A stretch of 64,000 nucleotides of DNA, from the NCBI RefSeq assembly GCF_011603255.1, contig NZ_JAANCM010000007.1:62001-126000 (forward strand). The letters are read 5' to 3'. The notes under the pieces were generated by a model that ran no database searches, was not told where the DNA came from, and was given only the letters and a program-made list of their open reading frames with translations. The translations under genes and the position numbers were made by a program. This document shows positions 43,975-52,966 of the stretch, piece after piece; within the stretch, counting starts at the first letter, position 1, and each line of letters begins with the position of its first letter. This DNA comes from Ferranicluibacter rubi. GTDB taxonomy: Bacteria > Pseudomonadota > Alphaproteobacteria > Rhizobiales > Rhizobiaceae.

Positions 43975-44790
43975 ATGGGCGTTACGATACGGGTCGGGGG
44001 AGACTACAGTCTCGACATGACGGACTACGATCTTGATTTGTCGTCTTTGGGCAATGTCTACATTTCGTCATACAACAAGACGACGATTAGTGGTTATGTG
44101 GGCAGCTTGAAGGTCGTGATCAACGGCAAGGGTTTCTCTTACAGCGACGATGGGCTGGTGGGCGGAACTGTCACAGGGTTCACTGAAAAATACGGAAGTT
44201 CGCTGTACGCTTCGGTGTCCGGCCTCAATCTGTCCGTGAAGACCATCATCAAGCTCGCAGAGAGTGGCAGCGAAAATGCGATAAAGTCAGCCGTTAAAAC
44301 CGCCCTAGCCGGCGCTGACGATATTTACGGCAGCAATTCCTCGGACGTGCTTTTCGGATATAGCGGAAACGACACTATCTCAGGCAACCGCGGCAATGAT
44401 CGGCTTGTTGGCGGAGCCGGGAACGACAAACTCATCGGCGGGATTGGTGCCGACGCTCTTCTTGGCGAAGGCGGCAAGGATACCTTCGTCTACAAGACGG
44501 TGAGCGAGTCCAGTGCGCAACTTGGCATCGACACGATCTTCGATTTCTCCGGCGCAGGTGGGGATCGCATCGACCTATCGGGTATCGATGCCAACACCAA
44601 GACCGCCAAGAACGACGGGTTTTACTTTGTCGGCTCGAAGGCGTTCTCGGGCACTGCTGGCGAACTTCGCGTGGAAAAGCAGGCTTCCGACACGTATGTT
44701 TACGGGGACACGAACGGGGATAAAGTGGCCGATTTCCAGCTTCATTTCGATGATCCGATCGTTATGAGCAAAGGCTTCTTCATTCTCTAG
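43975..44790 (+). CDS. Small RTX (hemolysin-type) calcium-binding protein
   Basis: The 271-residue protein (ATG 43975, strong ribosome-binding site) has an N-terminal beta-rich domain of about 110 residues that I cannot assign. Nonapeptide repeats follow ('GSNSSDVLFGYSGNDTISG', 'NRGNDRLVGGAGNDKLIGG', 'GADALLGEGGKDTF'), then the typical RTX C-terminus 'GIDTIFDFSGAGGDRIDLSGID' and 'DTNGDKVADFQLHFDDP'. Such proteins leave the cell by a type I secretion system through a C-terminal signal and fold on binding calcium. No T1SS genes are nearby. Its gene has a lower GC content than its neighbours. Confidence 0.9.
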   Translation: MGVTIRVGGDYSLDMTDYDLDLSSLGNVYISSYNKTTISGYVGSLKVVINGKGFSYSDDGLVGGTVTGFTEKYGSSLYASVSGLNLSVKTIIKLAESGSENAIKSAVKTALAGADDIYGSNSSDVLFGYSGNDTISGNRGNDRLVGGAGNDKLIGGIGADALLGEGGKDTFVYKTVSESSAQLGIDTIFDFSGAGGDRIDLSGIDANTKTAKNDGFYFVGSKAFSGTAGELRVEKQASDTYVYGDTNGDKVADFQLHFDDPIVMSKGFFIL

Positions 44791-45584
44791 TCCAGCCACA
44801 TCAACATCGCTCGGTTCGAGAGTGAAGAGTTCGCGTGGTTGCCTGCTCGTATACAAAAGCGCCGTCATGACCATGGAGGTGAGGGCGGCATCTTGGAAGA
44901 ACTCGGCGGCGTGCTCATCGTATACCGGACGGGTGCCCGATCTCGTAAGTGTCGGGCGCCGATTTACGCCTTTGTTTCCACACCGCACCCATCGCTTGAC
45001 CTCAGCCCACTCGTTTTTTACCGCAGGATTCCACACTGCAATAAACGGTGTGAAGAGTTGCAGGTAACGTGTCGGGTCGGTCGTGCCAGGTTACAGCCTC
45101 AGGTACAGCACGTTCAAGTCGTTCCGGTCGATGTATCACAGCCGCCTATTGTCTGTCATTTGACAGGAGAAGTGAGAGAACGCGTGGAACCTCTCCCAAC
45201 GTGGTGGGCTTCGACGGCCGTGTTTGACGTCGCGACGGCATTCTTGCCGAAAACGCTTTCATCGAGCTGCTTGTGCCCACGGAGAATGCGAATGGTCTCG
45301 ACCGTCGGTCTTTGTCGACACCAAGACGGTGTTGTCGCAAACGATCCCGCGGAGCTGAAGGTCTGAGCTGTCTCCTTCATTTGCAAGTTCGAAGGCCACC
45401 ACGACCCCCTGAAAGAGGACGCGATTGCGTGCGGCACGGATGCCGAAAAAGTTCATGTTTCTGTTGAGAGTGGTGACATACGTCCGGGCTGGTGGACCGC
45501 GACTGAACATCAGATGACAGGAAGTGATTTATTAGCACGGTGCGGCAGCAATCGCTCTCACTGTCGACTTCCGACAAAAGAAAG
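44791..45584. other. About 0.8 kb without a recognised gene
   Basis: Both strands contain only short overlapping frames. A minus-strand frame around 45259-45510 ('NFFGIRAARNRVLFQGVVVAFELANEGDSSDLQLRGIV') looks more protein-like than its surroundings and may be a gene relic, but I cannot assign a family. No transposon ends were found. Confidence 0.35.
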
Positions 45585-45585
45585 A

Positions 45586-45611
45586 GCCGCCGCTCTCTGC
45601 AGAGCGGCGGC
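45586..45611 (-). terminator. Rho-independent terminator of the Arg/His-rich protein gene
   Basis: GCCGCCGCTCT (45586-45596) and AGAGCGGCGGC (45601-45611) form a perfect 11-bp stem with a 4-nt loop. Read on the minus strand, TCTTTCTTTTGTC follows the stem. It begins 10 bp beyond the stop of the gene at 45622. Confidence 0.88.
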
Positions 45612-45621
45612 CATTGAACTG

Positions 45622-45951
45622 CTATCGAATGACCAGACGGAAGACTTCCGGTGCGTAGTAGTAACCGTCGGAGTGGCGACGGTAGCCACGACGGGCCTCG
45701 CGGTAGCCGCGGTGACCGCGCCAGTAGCCCCGACGCTCTTCGCGACGTTCCATGCGGCGCTCATGCCTGCGATCCTGGCGCTTCATCCAACGGGGGCGAT
45801 CGTCGCGATGACGATACTGAACCTGCTGTGCGTCCACGGTCAGCTGAACGGGCGCCGGCACGATCGGTGCGGCAGATGCGGCTGAGAAGCTTGTAAGGCC
45901 CAGCACGACCGCAACAGCGGCAGCGCCGAAAACATGAGTGAACTTGGTCAT
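45622..45951 (-). CDS. Small exported Arg/His/Tyr-rich protein, BA14K-like
   Basis: The 109-residue protein has a clear signal peptide ('FGAAAVAVVLGLTSFSAASA', cleavage near residue 27). The mature part is dominated by Arg, His, Tyr and Gly ('DRRHERRMERREERRGYWRGHRGYREARRGYRRHSDGYYY'). This composition resembles the small BA14K-type and related cell-envelope proteins of Rhizobiales, although the defining C-terminal BA14K motif is not seen. The role could be binding of polyanions or envelope stress. It is monocistronic with its own terminator. Confidence 0.75.
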   Translation of the reverse strand: MTKFTHVFGAAAVAVVLGLTSFSAASAAPIVPAPVQLTVDAQQVQYRHRDDRPRWMKRQDRRHERRMERREERRGYWRGHRGYREARRGYRRHSDGYYYAPEVFRLVIR

Positions 45952-46046
45952 TGGGTCATCCTTGCTAAGTAAGTCTTACTATTAGGCGGCAAGGGATGAA
46001 CCTAGGGTGAATAGTCTGTTCATCCAGAGGGGGCATCGTGTCATCG

Positions 46047-48401
46047 TTATTTTCCGCTGCTTTTGGCCCGTGGCTCCAACGATGACCCTGATGGAAGGTG
46101 TGCAAACCTAATCGGCTCGAAGATCCGTACCGGCGGCGGGGTGCCGGCGAAGCGCTCGATCTCGACGCGGGTGAGCTGTCCCGTGCAGCCCTGTGCGAGT
46201 TGAGAAGTGCCGATGTCGCGGGTGAGGATGTTGGGGTTGCCGTGGATGCACGTGGCCTCTTCGGCCGTCGGATCGTGCGGCTCGAACCAGGCGCCGGTGG
46301 CAAGCTGCATCACGCCGGCGCGCAAGGCATCGCTGAGCACGGCGGCGGCAAGGCAGCTGCCGCGCGCGTTGAAGAGACGCACCACGTCGCCATCCTGAAT
46401 GCCACGCGCGGCGGCGTCTGCCGGGTGGATGCGCAGGGCCTCGCGGCCGTCGATCTTGGTCGCCCGGCTGACGGCGCCGTAATCGAGTTGGCTGTGCAGG
46501 CGCTGATGCGGCTGGTTGCAAACGAGGTGCAGCGGGGCGGGGTCCGCGCCTGCTCCTGCTCTTGCGGCTTCTGCATGCGGCGGATACCAGCGCGGGTGGC
46601 CTTGGCAATCCTCGTAGCCGAAGCTCTCGATCGTTTGCGAGAAGATCTCGATCTTGCCCGAGGGGGTCGCGAGCGGGGAGGCGTGCGGATCGTCCCGGAA
46701 GGCGCGGGCGGGACCACCGGTGTCGGGCTTGACCGGCAAAGTGAGCTCGCCGCGTGCCCAGAAGGTCTCGAAATCCGGGGCCTCATGGCCGCCAGCGTCG
46801 AGCGCCTTTCGCGTCGTGTCGTAGAGGACGGCCAGCCAGTCGCGGGCGCTGCGGTTTTCGGTGAAGGCCTCTGCGGTACCGAGCAGGCGGGCAAGGCCCG
46901 AGAAGATGGCGTAGTCGTCGCGCGCCTCGCCCACGGGTGCGATCAGCTGTTTCATGGCGATCATCAGGGGATCGCCCGAGGCAGCGCCGATATCGTCGCG
47001 CTCCAGCGTCGTGGTTGCCGGCAGCACGATATCGGCGTGGCGGGCCGACGACGTCCAGGCCGTTTCGTGCACAATGATGGTCTCCGGACGCCGGAACGCG
47101 GCGCGGAGACGGTTGAGATCCTGATGATGGTGGAAGGGATTGCCGCCGGCCCAGTAGACGAGCTTGATATCCGGATAGCGCCGCGCCTGCCCGTTATAGG
47201 CATAGGGTGCGCTCGGCTGGAGCAGCATGTCGGCGATGCGTGCGACGGGGATGAAGTCGGCGACCGGGTTGCGGAACTGATCGAGCGTCGGCAGGGGAAC
47301 AGTGAGATCGTGCTTGCCGGTATTGCCGAGCGCGCCGAGCGAATAGGAATAGCCGCCGCCGTCGAGCCCCATCTGACCGAGCATGGCGGCAAGCACAATG
47401 CCCATCCAGACCGGCTGTTCGCCATGGTCTGCCCGCTGCAGCGAGTGGCTGACGGTGACGAGCGTTCTTGACCGCGCCATGTCGCGGGCGAGCGTGCGGA
47501 TCGTGTCCGCATCGATACCGCAGAGGGCGGAGGCCCATTCGGGGGTCTTTTCCACACCGTCGGATGCGCCGGTGAGATAGGCCTCGAAAGCGAGGTAGCC
47601 GACCGTGTAGCGATCGAGGAAGGCGCGGTCGTGCAGAAGCTCGGTGGCAAGGACATGCGCAATGCCCAGCATCAGCGCGACGTCCGTTCCCGGTACGATC
47701 GACAGCCATTCGCCGTTCGCTTCCGGCGGGAAATCGTCTCTCAGCGGGCTGACGAGGATGAAGCGGCAGCCGCGCGCGCTGGCACTGCCGATCCTGTCGC
47801 GCACGATATGCGCGCTGTTGCCGCCGCCATGCACATCCGCATTCTTGATGGCCATGCCGCCGAAGGCGACGACCATTTGGGAGCTGCGCGCGATGGCATC
47901 CCAGGTGACGCTCTTTCGCTCCACGTGATCATAGGGGCCAAGGACATGCGGCATGATGACCATGGCAGCGCCAGAGCTGTAGGTGTTGACGGATTTCACA
48001 TAGCCGCCGAGCAGGTTCAGGAACCGGTGGACCTGGCTCTGCGCATGGTGGAAGCGCCCGGCGCTCGCCCAGCCATAGGACCCGCCGAACACGGCCTGCG
48101 GGCCGTGCGTGTCGTAGACCCTGCGAAGCTCAGCTGCGACCAGCGCCAGCGCCTCGTCCCATTCGACCTCGACGAATTCGTCTGCGCCACGCGCGGCGGC
48201 TGCACCGGGTCCGTGCTCCAGCCAGCCGCGCCGCACAGCCGGACGGCGGATACGCATGGGGCTATCGGCGCTGGCGGGCAGGTTGCCGAGGAGTGGCGAG
48301 GGGTGGGGATCGCCGGAATGTGGGCGGATTTCGAGTGCGCCGTCCTGAACGCGGCCGGAAAAGGCGCCCCAGTGCGAGCTGTGAGTCTTGAAGGGCGTCA
48401 T
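46047..48401 (-). CDS. bisC: Molybdopterin oxidoreductase, BisC/DMSO-reductase family
   Basis: The 784-residue enzyme (ATG 48401) is of the TorA/BisC/DorA type: 'FGGSYGWASAGRFHHAQSQVHRFLNLLGGYVKSVNTYSSGAAMVI', with Ser142 as likely molybdenum ligand and the Tyr-Gly-Trp motif of S-oxide reductases. 'VYWAGGNPFHHHQDLNRL', 'ETAWTSSARHADIVLPATTTLERDDIG' and the C-terminal cofactor domain are also present. No [4Fe-4S] cysteines and no Tat signal are seen, which fits a cytoplasmic BisC-like reductase of biotin or methionine sulfoxide. Its sulfoxide substrate here is unknown. It follows the FAD-oxidase gene by 14 bp; an overlapping TTG at 48419 is an alternative start. Confidence 0.88.
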   Translation of the reverse strand: MTPFKTHSSHWGAFSGRVQDGALEIRPHSGDPHPSPLLGNLPASADSPMRIRRPAVRRGWLEHGPGAAAARGADEFVEVEWDEALALVAAELRRVYDTHGPQAVFGGSYGWASAGRFHHAQSQVHRFLNLLGGYVKSVNTYSSGAAMVIMPHVLGPYDHVERKSVTWDAIARSSQMVVAFGGMAIKNADVHGGGNSAHIVRDRIGSASARGCRFILVSPLRDDFPPEANGEWLSIVPGTDVALMLGIAHVLATELLHDRAFLDRYTVGYLAFEAYLTGASDGVEKTPEWASALCGIDADTIRTLARDMARSRTLVTVSHSLQRADHGEQPVWMGIVLAAMLGQMGLDGGGYSYSLGALGNTGKHDLTVPLPTLDQFRNPVADFIPVARIADMLLQPSAPYAYNGQARRYPDIKLVYWAGGNPFHHHQDLNRLRAAFRRPETIIVHETAWTSSARHADIVLPATTTLERDDIGAASGDPLMIAMKQLIAPVGEARDDYAIFSGLARLLGTAEAFTENRSARDWLAVLYDTTRKALDAGGHEAPDFETFWARGELTLPVKPDTGGPARAFRDDPHASPLATPSGKIEIFSQTIESFGYEDCQGHPRWYPPHAEAARAGAGADPAPLHLVCNQPHQRLHSQLDYGAVSRATKIDGREALRIHPADAAARGIQDGDVVRLFNARGSCLAAAVLSDALRAGVMQLATGAWFEPHDPTAEEATCIHGNPNILTRDIGTSQLAQGCTGQLTRVEIERFAGTPPPVRIFEPIRFAHLPSGSSLEPRAKSSGK

Positions 48402-48415
48402 AGGCGCTGGTCCTC

Positions 48416-49852
48416 TCAATGGTCGGACGGGAAGGCGTCGTCGGGCAGGATCTTGCCGGGGTTCATGATGCCCTTGGGGTCGATGGCGGCCTTGATGATG
48501 CCCATGAGATCGACGGCGCTGCCATGTTCACGCCTGAGATAGTCGATCTTGCCGGTGCCGACGCCATGCTCGCCGGTGGAGGTGCCGCCGACGGAGATGG
48601 CGTGGTGGACCATCGCCTTGTTGATGGCAGCGACCTCGTCGAGTTCGGCTTTGTTTTGCGGATCGACGGCGAAGACGACATGGTAATTGCCATCGCCGAC
48701 ATGGCCGAGAATGGCGGCAGGGACGCTGCAGCTCTTCAGAAGCTCGCGTGTCATCAGGATGCAGCCGGCAAGCTCCGATACGGGCACGCAAACATCCGAC
48801 GACCAGCCCTTGGCGTTCGGGCGCTGGGAGACGACGGCATAGAACGCGTTGTGCCGCCCCTTCCACAGGCGGTTGCGCTCTTCCGGCGTGCTGGCGAAGG
48901 CGAAATCGCGGCCGCCATTCTCCTCGACGATGGCGGCGACCATCTCCACCTGCTCGGCGACGGCGGCCGGCGAGCCGTGGAATTCGAAGGCGAGCGTGTC
49001 CTCGACGTCGAGCGAGAGGCTGGAATAGCGGTTGACGGCGTCGATCAGCCCGCGATCCATCAACTCCATGCGGGCAACGGGAATGCCGAGCTGCACCACG
49101 GAGATGGCGGCTGCCACCGCTTGCTCGACGCTTGGAAAAGAGCAGAGCGCGGCCGAGATGGTTTCCGGCACGCCATAAAGCCGGAGCGTTACCTCGGTGA
49201 TGATGCCGAGCGTGCCTTCGGACCCGACGAAAAGCCGGGTGAGATCGTAGCCGGCCGACGATTTTCGCGCCCGGCCGCCGGTGCGGATGATCTCGCCGCT
49301 CGGCAGCACCACGGTCAGCGACAGCACGTTCTCGCGCATGGTGCCGTAACGCACGGCATTGGTGCCGGAGGCCCGGGTGGCCGCCATTCCGCCGAGCGAG
49401 GCATTGGCGCCGGGGTCGATGGGGAAGAAGAGACCGGTGTCGCGCAGATGCGTGTTCAGCTGCTCGCGCGTCACGCCCGCCTCGACCGTGCAGTCCAGAT
49501 CTTGCGCGGTGATCCGCAGGATCTTCGTCATGCGCGAGAGGTCGATGCTCACGCCACCATGAAGCGCGGTTAGATGCCCTTCGAGCGACGTGCCCGTGCC
49601 GTAGGGAATGACCGGCACGCCCGCCTCGGCGCAGAGACGGACGATGTCGGACACCTCCTGCGTCGTTTCCGCAAAGACCACGGCATCGGGAATGGCCGGC
49701 GTGTGGTGGGACTCGCCACGGCCATGCTGCTCGCGCAACGCCTGCGATGCCGAAAACCGGTCCTCGAACCGCGATCTCAGCCGTTCGAGCAGCGCGGCGA
49801 GAGGCGCCCCCTGTTCGAGGGTCTGCGAGGAAAAAGCGGGGGATGAGGACAT
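48416..49852 (-). CDS. FAD-linked oxidase of the GlcD/D-lactate dehydrogenase family
   Basis: The 478-residue flavoprotein (ATG 49852) has the PCMH-type FAD-binding domain: 'PVIPYGTGTSLEGHLTALHGGVSIDLSRM', 'DPGANASLGGMAATRASGTNAVRYGTMRENVLSLTVVL' and 'DLTRLFVGSEGTLGIITEVTLRLYG'. The C-terminal oxidase domain ends 'STGEHGVGTGKIDYLRREHG' and 'IKAAIDPKGIMNPGKILPDD'. Relatives oxidise 2-hydroxy acids such as D-lactate or glycolate. Placed between a DsbA-fold isomerase and BisC, it may oxidise a hydroxy-acid from desulfonated substrates (inference). An in-frame start at 49957 is unlikely. Confidence 0.9.
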   Translation of the reverse strand: MSSSPAFSSQTLEQGAPLAALLERLRSRFEDRFSASQALREQHGRGESHHTPAIPDAVVFAETTQEVSDIVRLCAEAGVPVIPYGTGTSLEGHLTALHGGVSIDLSRMTKILRITAQDLDCTVEAGVTREQLNTHLRDTGLFFPIDPGANASLGGMAATRASGTNAVRYGTMRENVLSLTVVLPSGEIIRTGGRARKSSAGYDLTRLFVGSEGTLGIITEVTLRLYGVPETISAALCSFPSVEQAVAAAISVVQLGIPVARMELMDRGLIDAVNRYSSLSLDVEDTLAFEFHGSPAAVAEQVEMVAAIVEENGGRDFAFASTPEERNRLWKGRHNAFYAVVSQRPNAKGWSSDVCVPVSELAGCILMTRELLKSCSVPAAILGHVGDGNYHVVFAVDPQNKAELDEVAAINKAMVHHAISVGGTSTGEHGVGTGKIDYLRREHGSAVDLMGIIKAAIDPKGIMNPGKILPDDAFPSDH

Positions 49853-49893
49853 AAGATACTCCGGGGATTCGGGTGATCGCAGGTCGTCTGCGA

Positions 49894-50496
49894 TCAGGCG
49901 ATCGGCGCTTCGCCGTTCAGGTGGCGCTCGAGAAAGGGAAGGCTGTCCTGTCCCCAATAGAGTTCGTTCTCGAAGCGATAGGTCGGCAGGCCGAAGACGC
50001 CGGCGGCCGAGGCGACGTCCCTGTTCGACGCCCAGATGGCGCGGATCTCGTCCGATTGCGCAAGCTTTTCGAGCGCCGCGCCGTCCAGTCCGGCAGCGTC
50101 GGCAATGGCGATACGCACTTCCGGTTTACCGATATCCGAACCATGGCTCCAGAAGGCTTCCTGCAGGGAGGCGGTCAGCGCCAGCCAGTCCTTGCCCGTT
50201 TCGATGGCGGCAATCACCAGCAGGCCGGCTGGGGTCGGGTCGGAGAGGGCGGCCCGATTTTCGAAGGTCAGGGTCTTGCCGCGATGAGCCGCCCAGCGCT
50301 TCAGGTCCTTCGTCCAGTAGGTCCGGCGTGGCTCTGGCCGGTTGCGCGAATAGATGCCGCCATTGTCCTCGATGAGAGGGATGAGATAGGGGCGGATGGT
50401 GACGCCTTGGCGCTCGGCAAGCTCGCGAAAGGGCGCAAGGCCGATGAAGGCGAAGGGAGAGCCGATGCCGAAGAAGTAATCGATGGTCTTGGTCAT
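49894..50496 (-). CDS. 2-hydroxychromene-2-carboxylate isomerase / DsbA-fold protein
   Basis: The 200-residue protein has the thioredoxin-like kappa-GST fold: 'TIDYFFGIGSPFAFIGLAPFRELAERQGVTIRPYLIPL', with Ser13 in the position of the glutathione-activating serine. 'GVFGLPTYRFENELYWGQDSLPFLERHL' closes the active site. Known members isomerise 2-hydroxychromene-2-carboxylate with glutathione in naphthalene breakdown, but no such genes are here, so a different glutathione-dependent reaction is likely. Start and upstream tetR stop overlap (ATGA), so it is co-transcribed. Confidence 0.87.
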   Translation of the reverse strand: MTKTIDYFFGIGSPFAFIGLAPFRELAERQGVTIRPYLIPLIEDNGGIYSRNRPEPRRTYWTKDLKRWAAHRGKTLTFENRAALSDPTPAGLLVIAAIETGKDWLALTASLQEAFWSHGSDIGKPEVRIAIADAAGLDGAALEKLAQSDEIRAIWASNRDVASAAGVFGLPTYRFENELYWGQDSLPFLERHLNGEAPIA

Positions 50497-51089
50497 GCAC
50501 TTTTTCTTTCGTGGAGAATTCGGGTCTGGAGTCCGGGAGATATCGCGGCGTCGAAGACGGAGAGAGCGCAGTCGCGTGCGACAAGCACGGCCTGCGGATC
50601 GCGCCCGACGGCTACGGTGGACAGGGCGCCCTCGTAGAGCAGGGCAAGGTGTGCGGCCGGCTGATCCGGCGCGGCTGTGACCTGGGCGAGGACCCTGCGG
50701 AAGATGTCGCCGACGGCGGCCTTATGGGTGCGGGCGATCGTCGTGACCCGTTCGGATTCGCCGTGTTCCGCAACGGCTAGAGCGAAGGCGCAGCCCCGGA
50801 ACTCCGGGCTGTCGGCCTTTTCATGCAGCCGCAGGAAGATCGCCTCGACCTGATCGCGCGGGACGCTAACCGTGGCGAGCACATCGTGCAGCGAGCGCAG
50901 CACGCGTTCGTGCCGATCCTGCAGATAGGCGGCAACCAGATGATCCTTCGACGGGAAATGCCGGTAGAGCGTCGCCTTGGCGACATTGGCCTCCTCGATG
51001 ATACGGTCGATGCCAACGGCCCGAATGCCTTCCCGGTAGAAGAGCGTACTGGCGGAGGTGAGGATCTGATGGGCGATGGATGTTTTCAT
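50493..51089 (-). CDS. TetR-family transcriptional regulator
   Basis: The 198-residue protein has the TetR helix-turn-helix at about 9-55: 'ILTSASTLFYREGIRAVGIDRIIEEANVAKATLYRHFPSKDHLVAAYL', and a helical ligand-binding domain. It is first in the unit tetR-isomerase-FAD oxidase-bisC and overlaps the isomerase start. A perfect inverted repeat 61-78 bp upstream (51150-51167) is its probable operator, so it likely represses its own operon until a substrate or electrophile appears. Confidence 0.92.
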   Translation of the reverse strand: MKTSIAHQILTSASTLFYREGIRAVGIDRIIEEANVAKATLYRHFPSKDHLVAAYLQDRHERVLRSLHDVLATVSVPRDQVEAIFLRLHEKADSPEFRGCAFALAVAEHGESERVTTIARTHKAAVGDIFRRVLAQVTAAPDQPAAHLALLYEGALSTVAVGRDPQAVLVARDCALSVFDAAISPGLQTRILHERKSA

Positions 51090-51149
51090 GGTGACGCCTT
51101 GTGAGGTTTCGGCCCTGACGCGCGGGTACGTTTAGCGGTGAAATACAGG

Positions 51150-51167
51150 AGAAAGACAAGTCTTTCT
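51150..51167. promoter_or_regulatory. Predicted TetR operator
   Basis: AGAAAGAC (51150-51157), a 2-bp spacer AA, and GTCTTTCT (51160-51167) form a perfect inverted repeat. The AGAC..GTCT core is frequent in operators of TetR-family proteins. It lies 61-78 bp upstream of the tetR start, in the promoter zone and in the gap after tauC. Confidence 0.72.
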
Positions 51168-51231
51168 TGACAGTGACAGGATTTTTCCCGGTGATCGAGA
51201 CGTTAGAGCGCTTCCCGGGAATGCCCCAACA

Positions 51232-52113
51232 TCATGTCCGCCCCTTCCATGGCACCAGTGCGGCCTCCAGCAGACGGATGGCGGCGGCCGAGGAGAAAGC
51301 GCAGGCGGCGATGATGAAGATGCCGACGAAGACGACGTCGGTGGCGAGGAACTGGGCGGCCGACATGATCATGAAGCCGATGCCGCGCGTGGAGGCAATC
51401 AACTCCGCGGCCACCAGCGTTCCCCAGCCGATGCCAAGCGCGATGCGGACGCCGGTGAGGATTTCCGGTAGGGCCGATGGAAAGACGATATCGGTGAAGA
51501 GCTGGAAGCGGCTGGCGCCGAGCGACCGCGCCGCATTGATGCGCTCGATGGGCAGCGCCCGCACGCCGGCCTGCGCCGAGAGGCAGATGGGTGCGAACAT
51601 GGCGAGCGTCAGCAGCGTGATCTTGGATGTTTCGCCGATGCCAAGCCAGATGATCATTAGCGGCAGGTAGGACAGCGGCGGCAGGGGCCAGTAGAACTCG
51701 ATCGGCGTATCCAGCACGCCTTTGGCGACGCGGTTGACACCCATCAACAGGCCGATCGGGATGGCCAGGCTGATGGCGATGGCGGCGGCCGTGAGGATGC
51801 GGAACAGGCTGGCGAACAGATGCTCGCCGAGCGACGCGCCCGCATAGCCGTCGCGGTAGATGTTGGCGAATTGCGTCACCACCTCTGCTGGTGCGGGGAG
51901 AAAGAGCGGGGAAACGAGGCCCAACCACGATGTCGCCCACCATGCCGACAGGATGACCACGGCGGTGACAAGGCTGATGGCGGCCGTCGGGCGGCCCGCA
52001 ATGCCGAAGCTCGTCATTTCCACCGTGCGGACCGGGCGGGGGAGGGGTTGCGACTGAGTGTGCGTGTGGAGCTGGTCGGGGCGGAGGACGGTGTCCTGGG
52101 TGATCTCGCTCAT
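51232..52113 (-). CDS. tauC: Taurine/sulfonate-type ABC importer permease
   Basis: The 293-residue membrane protein (ATG 52113) has the SsuC/TauC pattern: '[22 protein letters not shown]', '[46 protein letters not shown]' and the coupling motif '[34 protein letters not shown]'. About six membrane helices are visible. Its start overlaps the tauB stop (ATGA). A longer open frame continues upstream to 53013 but only by reading through tauB in the wrong frame. Confidence 0.9.
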   Translation of the reverse strand: MSEITQDTVLRPDQLHTHTQSQPLPRPVRTVEMTSFGIAGRPTAAISLVTAVVILSAWWATSWLGLVSPLFLPAPAEVVTQFANIYRDGYAGASLGEHLFASLFRILTAAAIAISLAIPIGLLMGVNRVAKGVLDTPIEFYWPLPPLSYLPLMIIWLGIGETSKITLLTLAMFAPICLSAQAGVRALPIERINAARSLGASRFQLFTDIVFPSALPEILTGVRIALGIGWGTLVAAELIASTRGIGFMIMSAAQFLATDVVFVGIFIIAACAFSSAAAIRLLEAALVPWKGRT

Positions 52114-52901
52114 GCGGCGTCTCTTCTCACAGTGTCCGTGGCGTGCAGCATGGCGCGGATTTCCTCGCGCAGTTCGGCGAATTCCGGTGCGGTCTTGACC
52201 GCGCGCGCGTCGCCGCTTTCCGCGAATTGGCGCATGAACGGTGGATCGAACCGCCCGACGATGCGACCCGGGCGCGGCGACATGACGAGCACCTGCGTGC
52301 CGAGAAACAGCGCTTCCTCGATGGAATGGGTGATGAAAAAGATGCGTTTGCCCGTGCGCTTCCACACACCCACCAGCAGTTCCTGCATCTGCTCGCGCGT
52401 TAGGCTGTCGAGGGCGCCGAAGGGCTCGTCCATCAGCAGGATCTCCGGCTCTGTGGCGAGCGCCCGGGCGATGCCGACGCGCTGGCGCATGCCGCCCGAC
52501 AGCTCGTAAGGATAGGCCGCAGCAAAATCGGCAAGGCCGACGAGGCGCAGCAGTTCCTCGACGCGGTCCCGCCGCACGGCACGCCCTATGCCCGCAAATT
52601 TCAGGCCGAGGCCGACATTCTCGATGACCGTCTTCCAGGGCAGCAGCGTATCCTTCTGGAAAACGACGCCGCGATCTGCACCGGGGCCCGAGACCGGCCG
52701 GCCATTGAGCGTGATCGTGCCCTCCGACAAAGGCAGGAAACCGGCAATGGCATTGAGAATGGTAGACTTGCCGCACCCCGAAGCGCCCAGCGCCACGACA
52801 AAGCCGCTGTCGGGAATGTCGAAGGATACCCGGTCCAGCGCCTGGACGGTTCGGCCATCGCGCGTGGCGAAGTAGACGCTGGCCTGATCGACTGAAAGCA
52901 T
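52110..52901 (-). CDS. tauB: Taurine/sulfonate-type ABC importer ATPase
   Basis: The 263-residue ATPase shows Walker A '[14 protein letters not shown]', signature '[15 protein letters not shown]', Walker B '[12 protein letters not shown]' and H-loop '[13 protein letters not shown]', with the TauB/SsuB-type '[18 protein letters not shown]'. It pairs with tauC, which it overlaps by 4 bp, and tauA 65 bp upstream. Binding-protein identity makes taurine or a related sulfonate the probable solute. Confidence 0.92.
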   Translation of the reverse strand: MLSVDQASVYFATRDGRTVQALDRVSFDIPDSGFVVALGASGCGKSTILNAIAGFLPLSEGTITLNGRPVSGPGADRGVVFQKDTLLPWKTVIENVGLGLKFAGIGRAVRRDRVEELLRLVGLADFAAAYPYELSGGMRQRVGIARALATEPEILLMDEPFGALDSLTREQMQELLVGVWKRTGKRIFFITHSIEEALFLGTQVLVMSPRPGRIVGRFDPPFMRQFAESGDARAVKTAPEFAELREEIRAMLHATDTVRRDAA

Positions 52902-52966
52902 AGGATAATCTCATGCATGCGACGCCAGCGCGGGGAGCGCCGGCGTCTGAGGTTTCAAAGACAGGA

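Noticed and set aside
45146-45510. Minus-strand frames near 45.3 kb as a gene relic
   Set aside because: One frame looks somewhat protein-like, but no family or start could be supported, so it is only mentioned in the intergenic entry.
46098-49573. Long plus-strand frames opposite bisC and the FAD oxidase
   Set aside because: They are shadow frames of GC-rich genes; no start with a ribosome-binding site and no domain.
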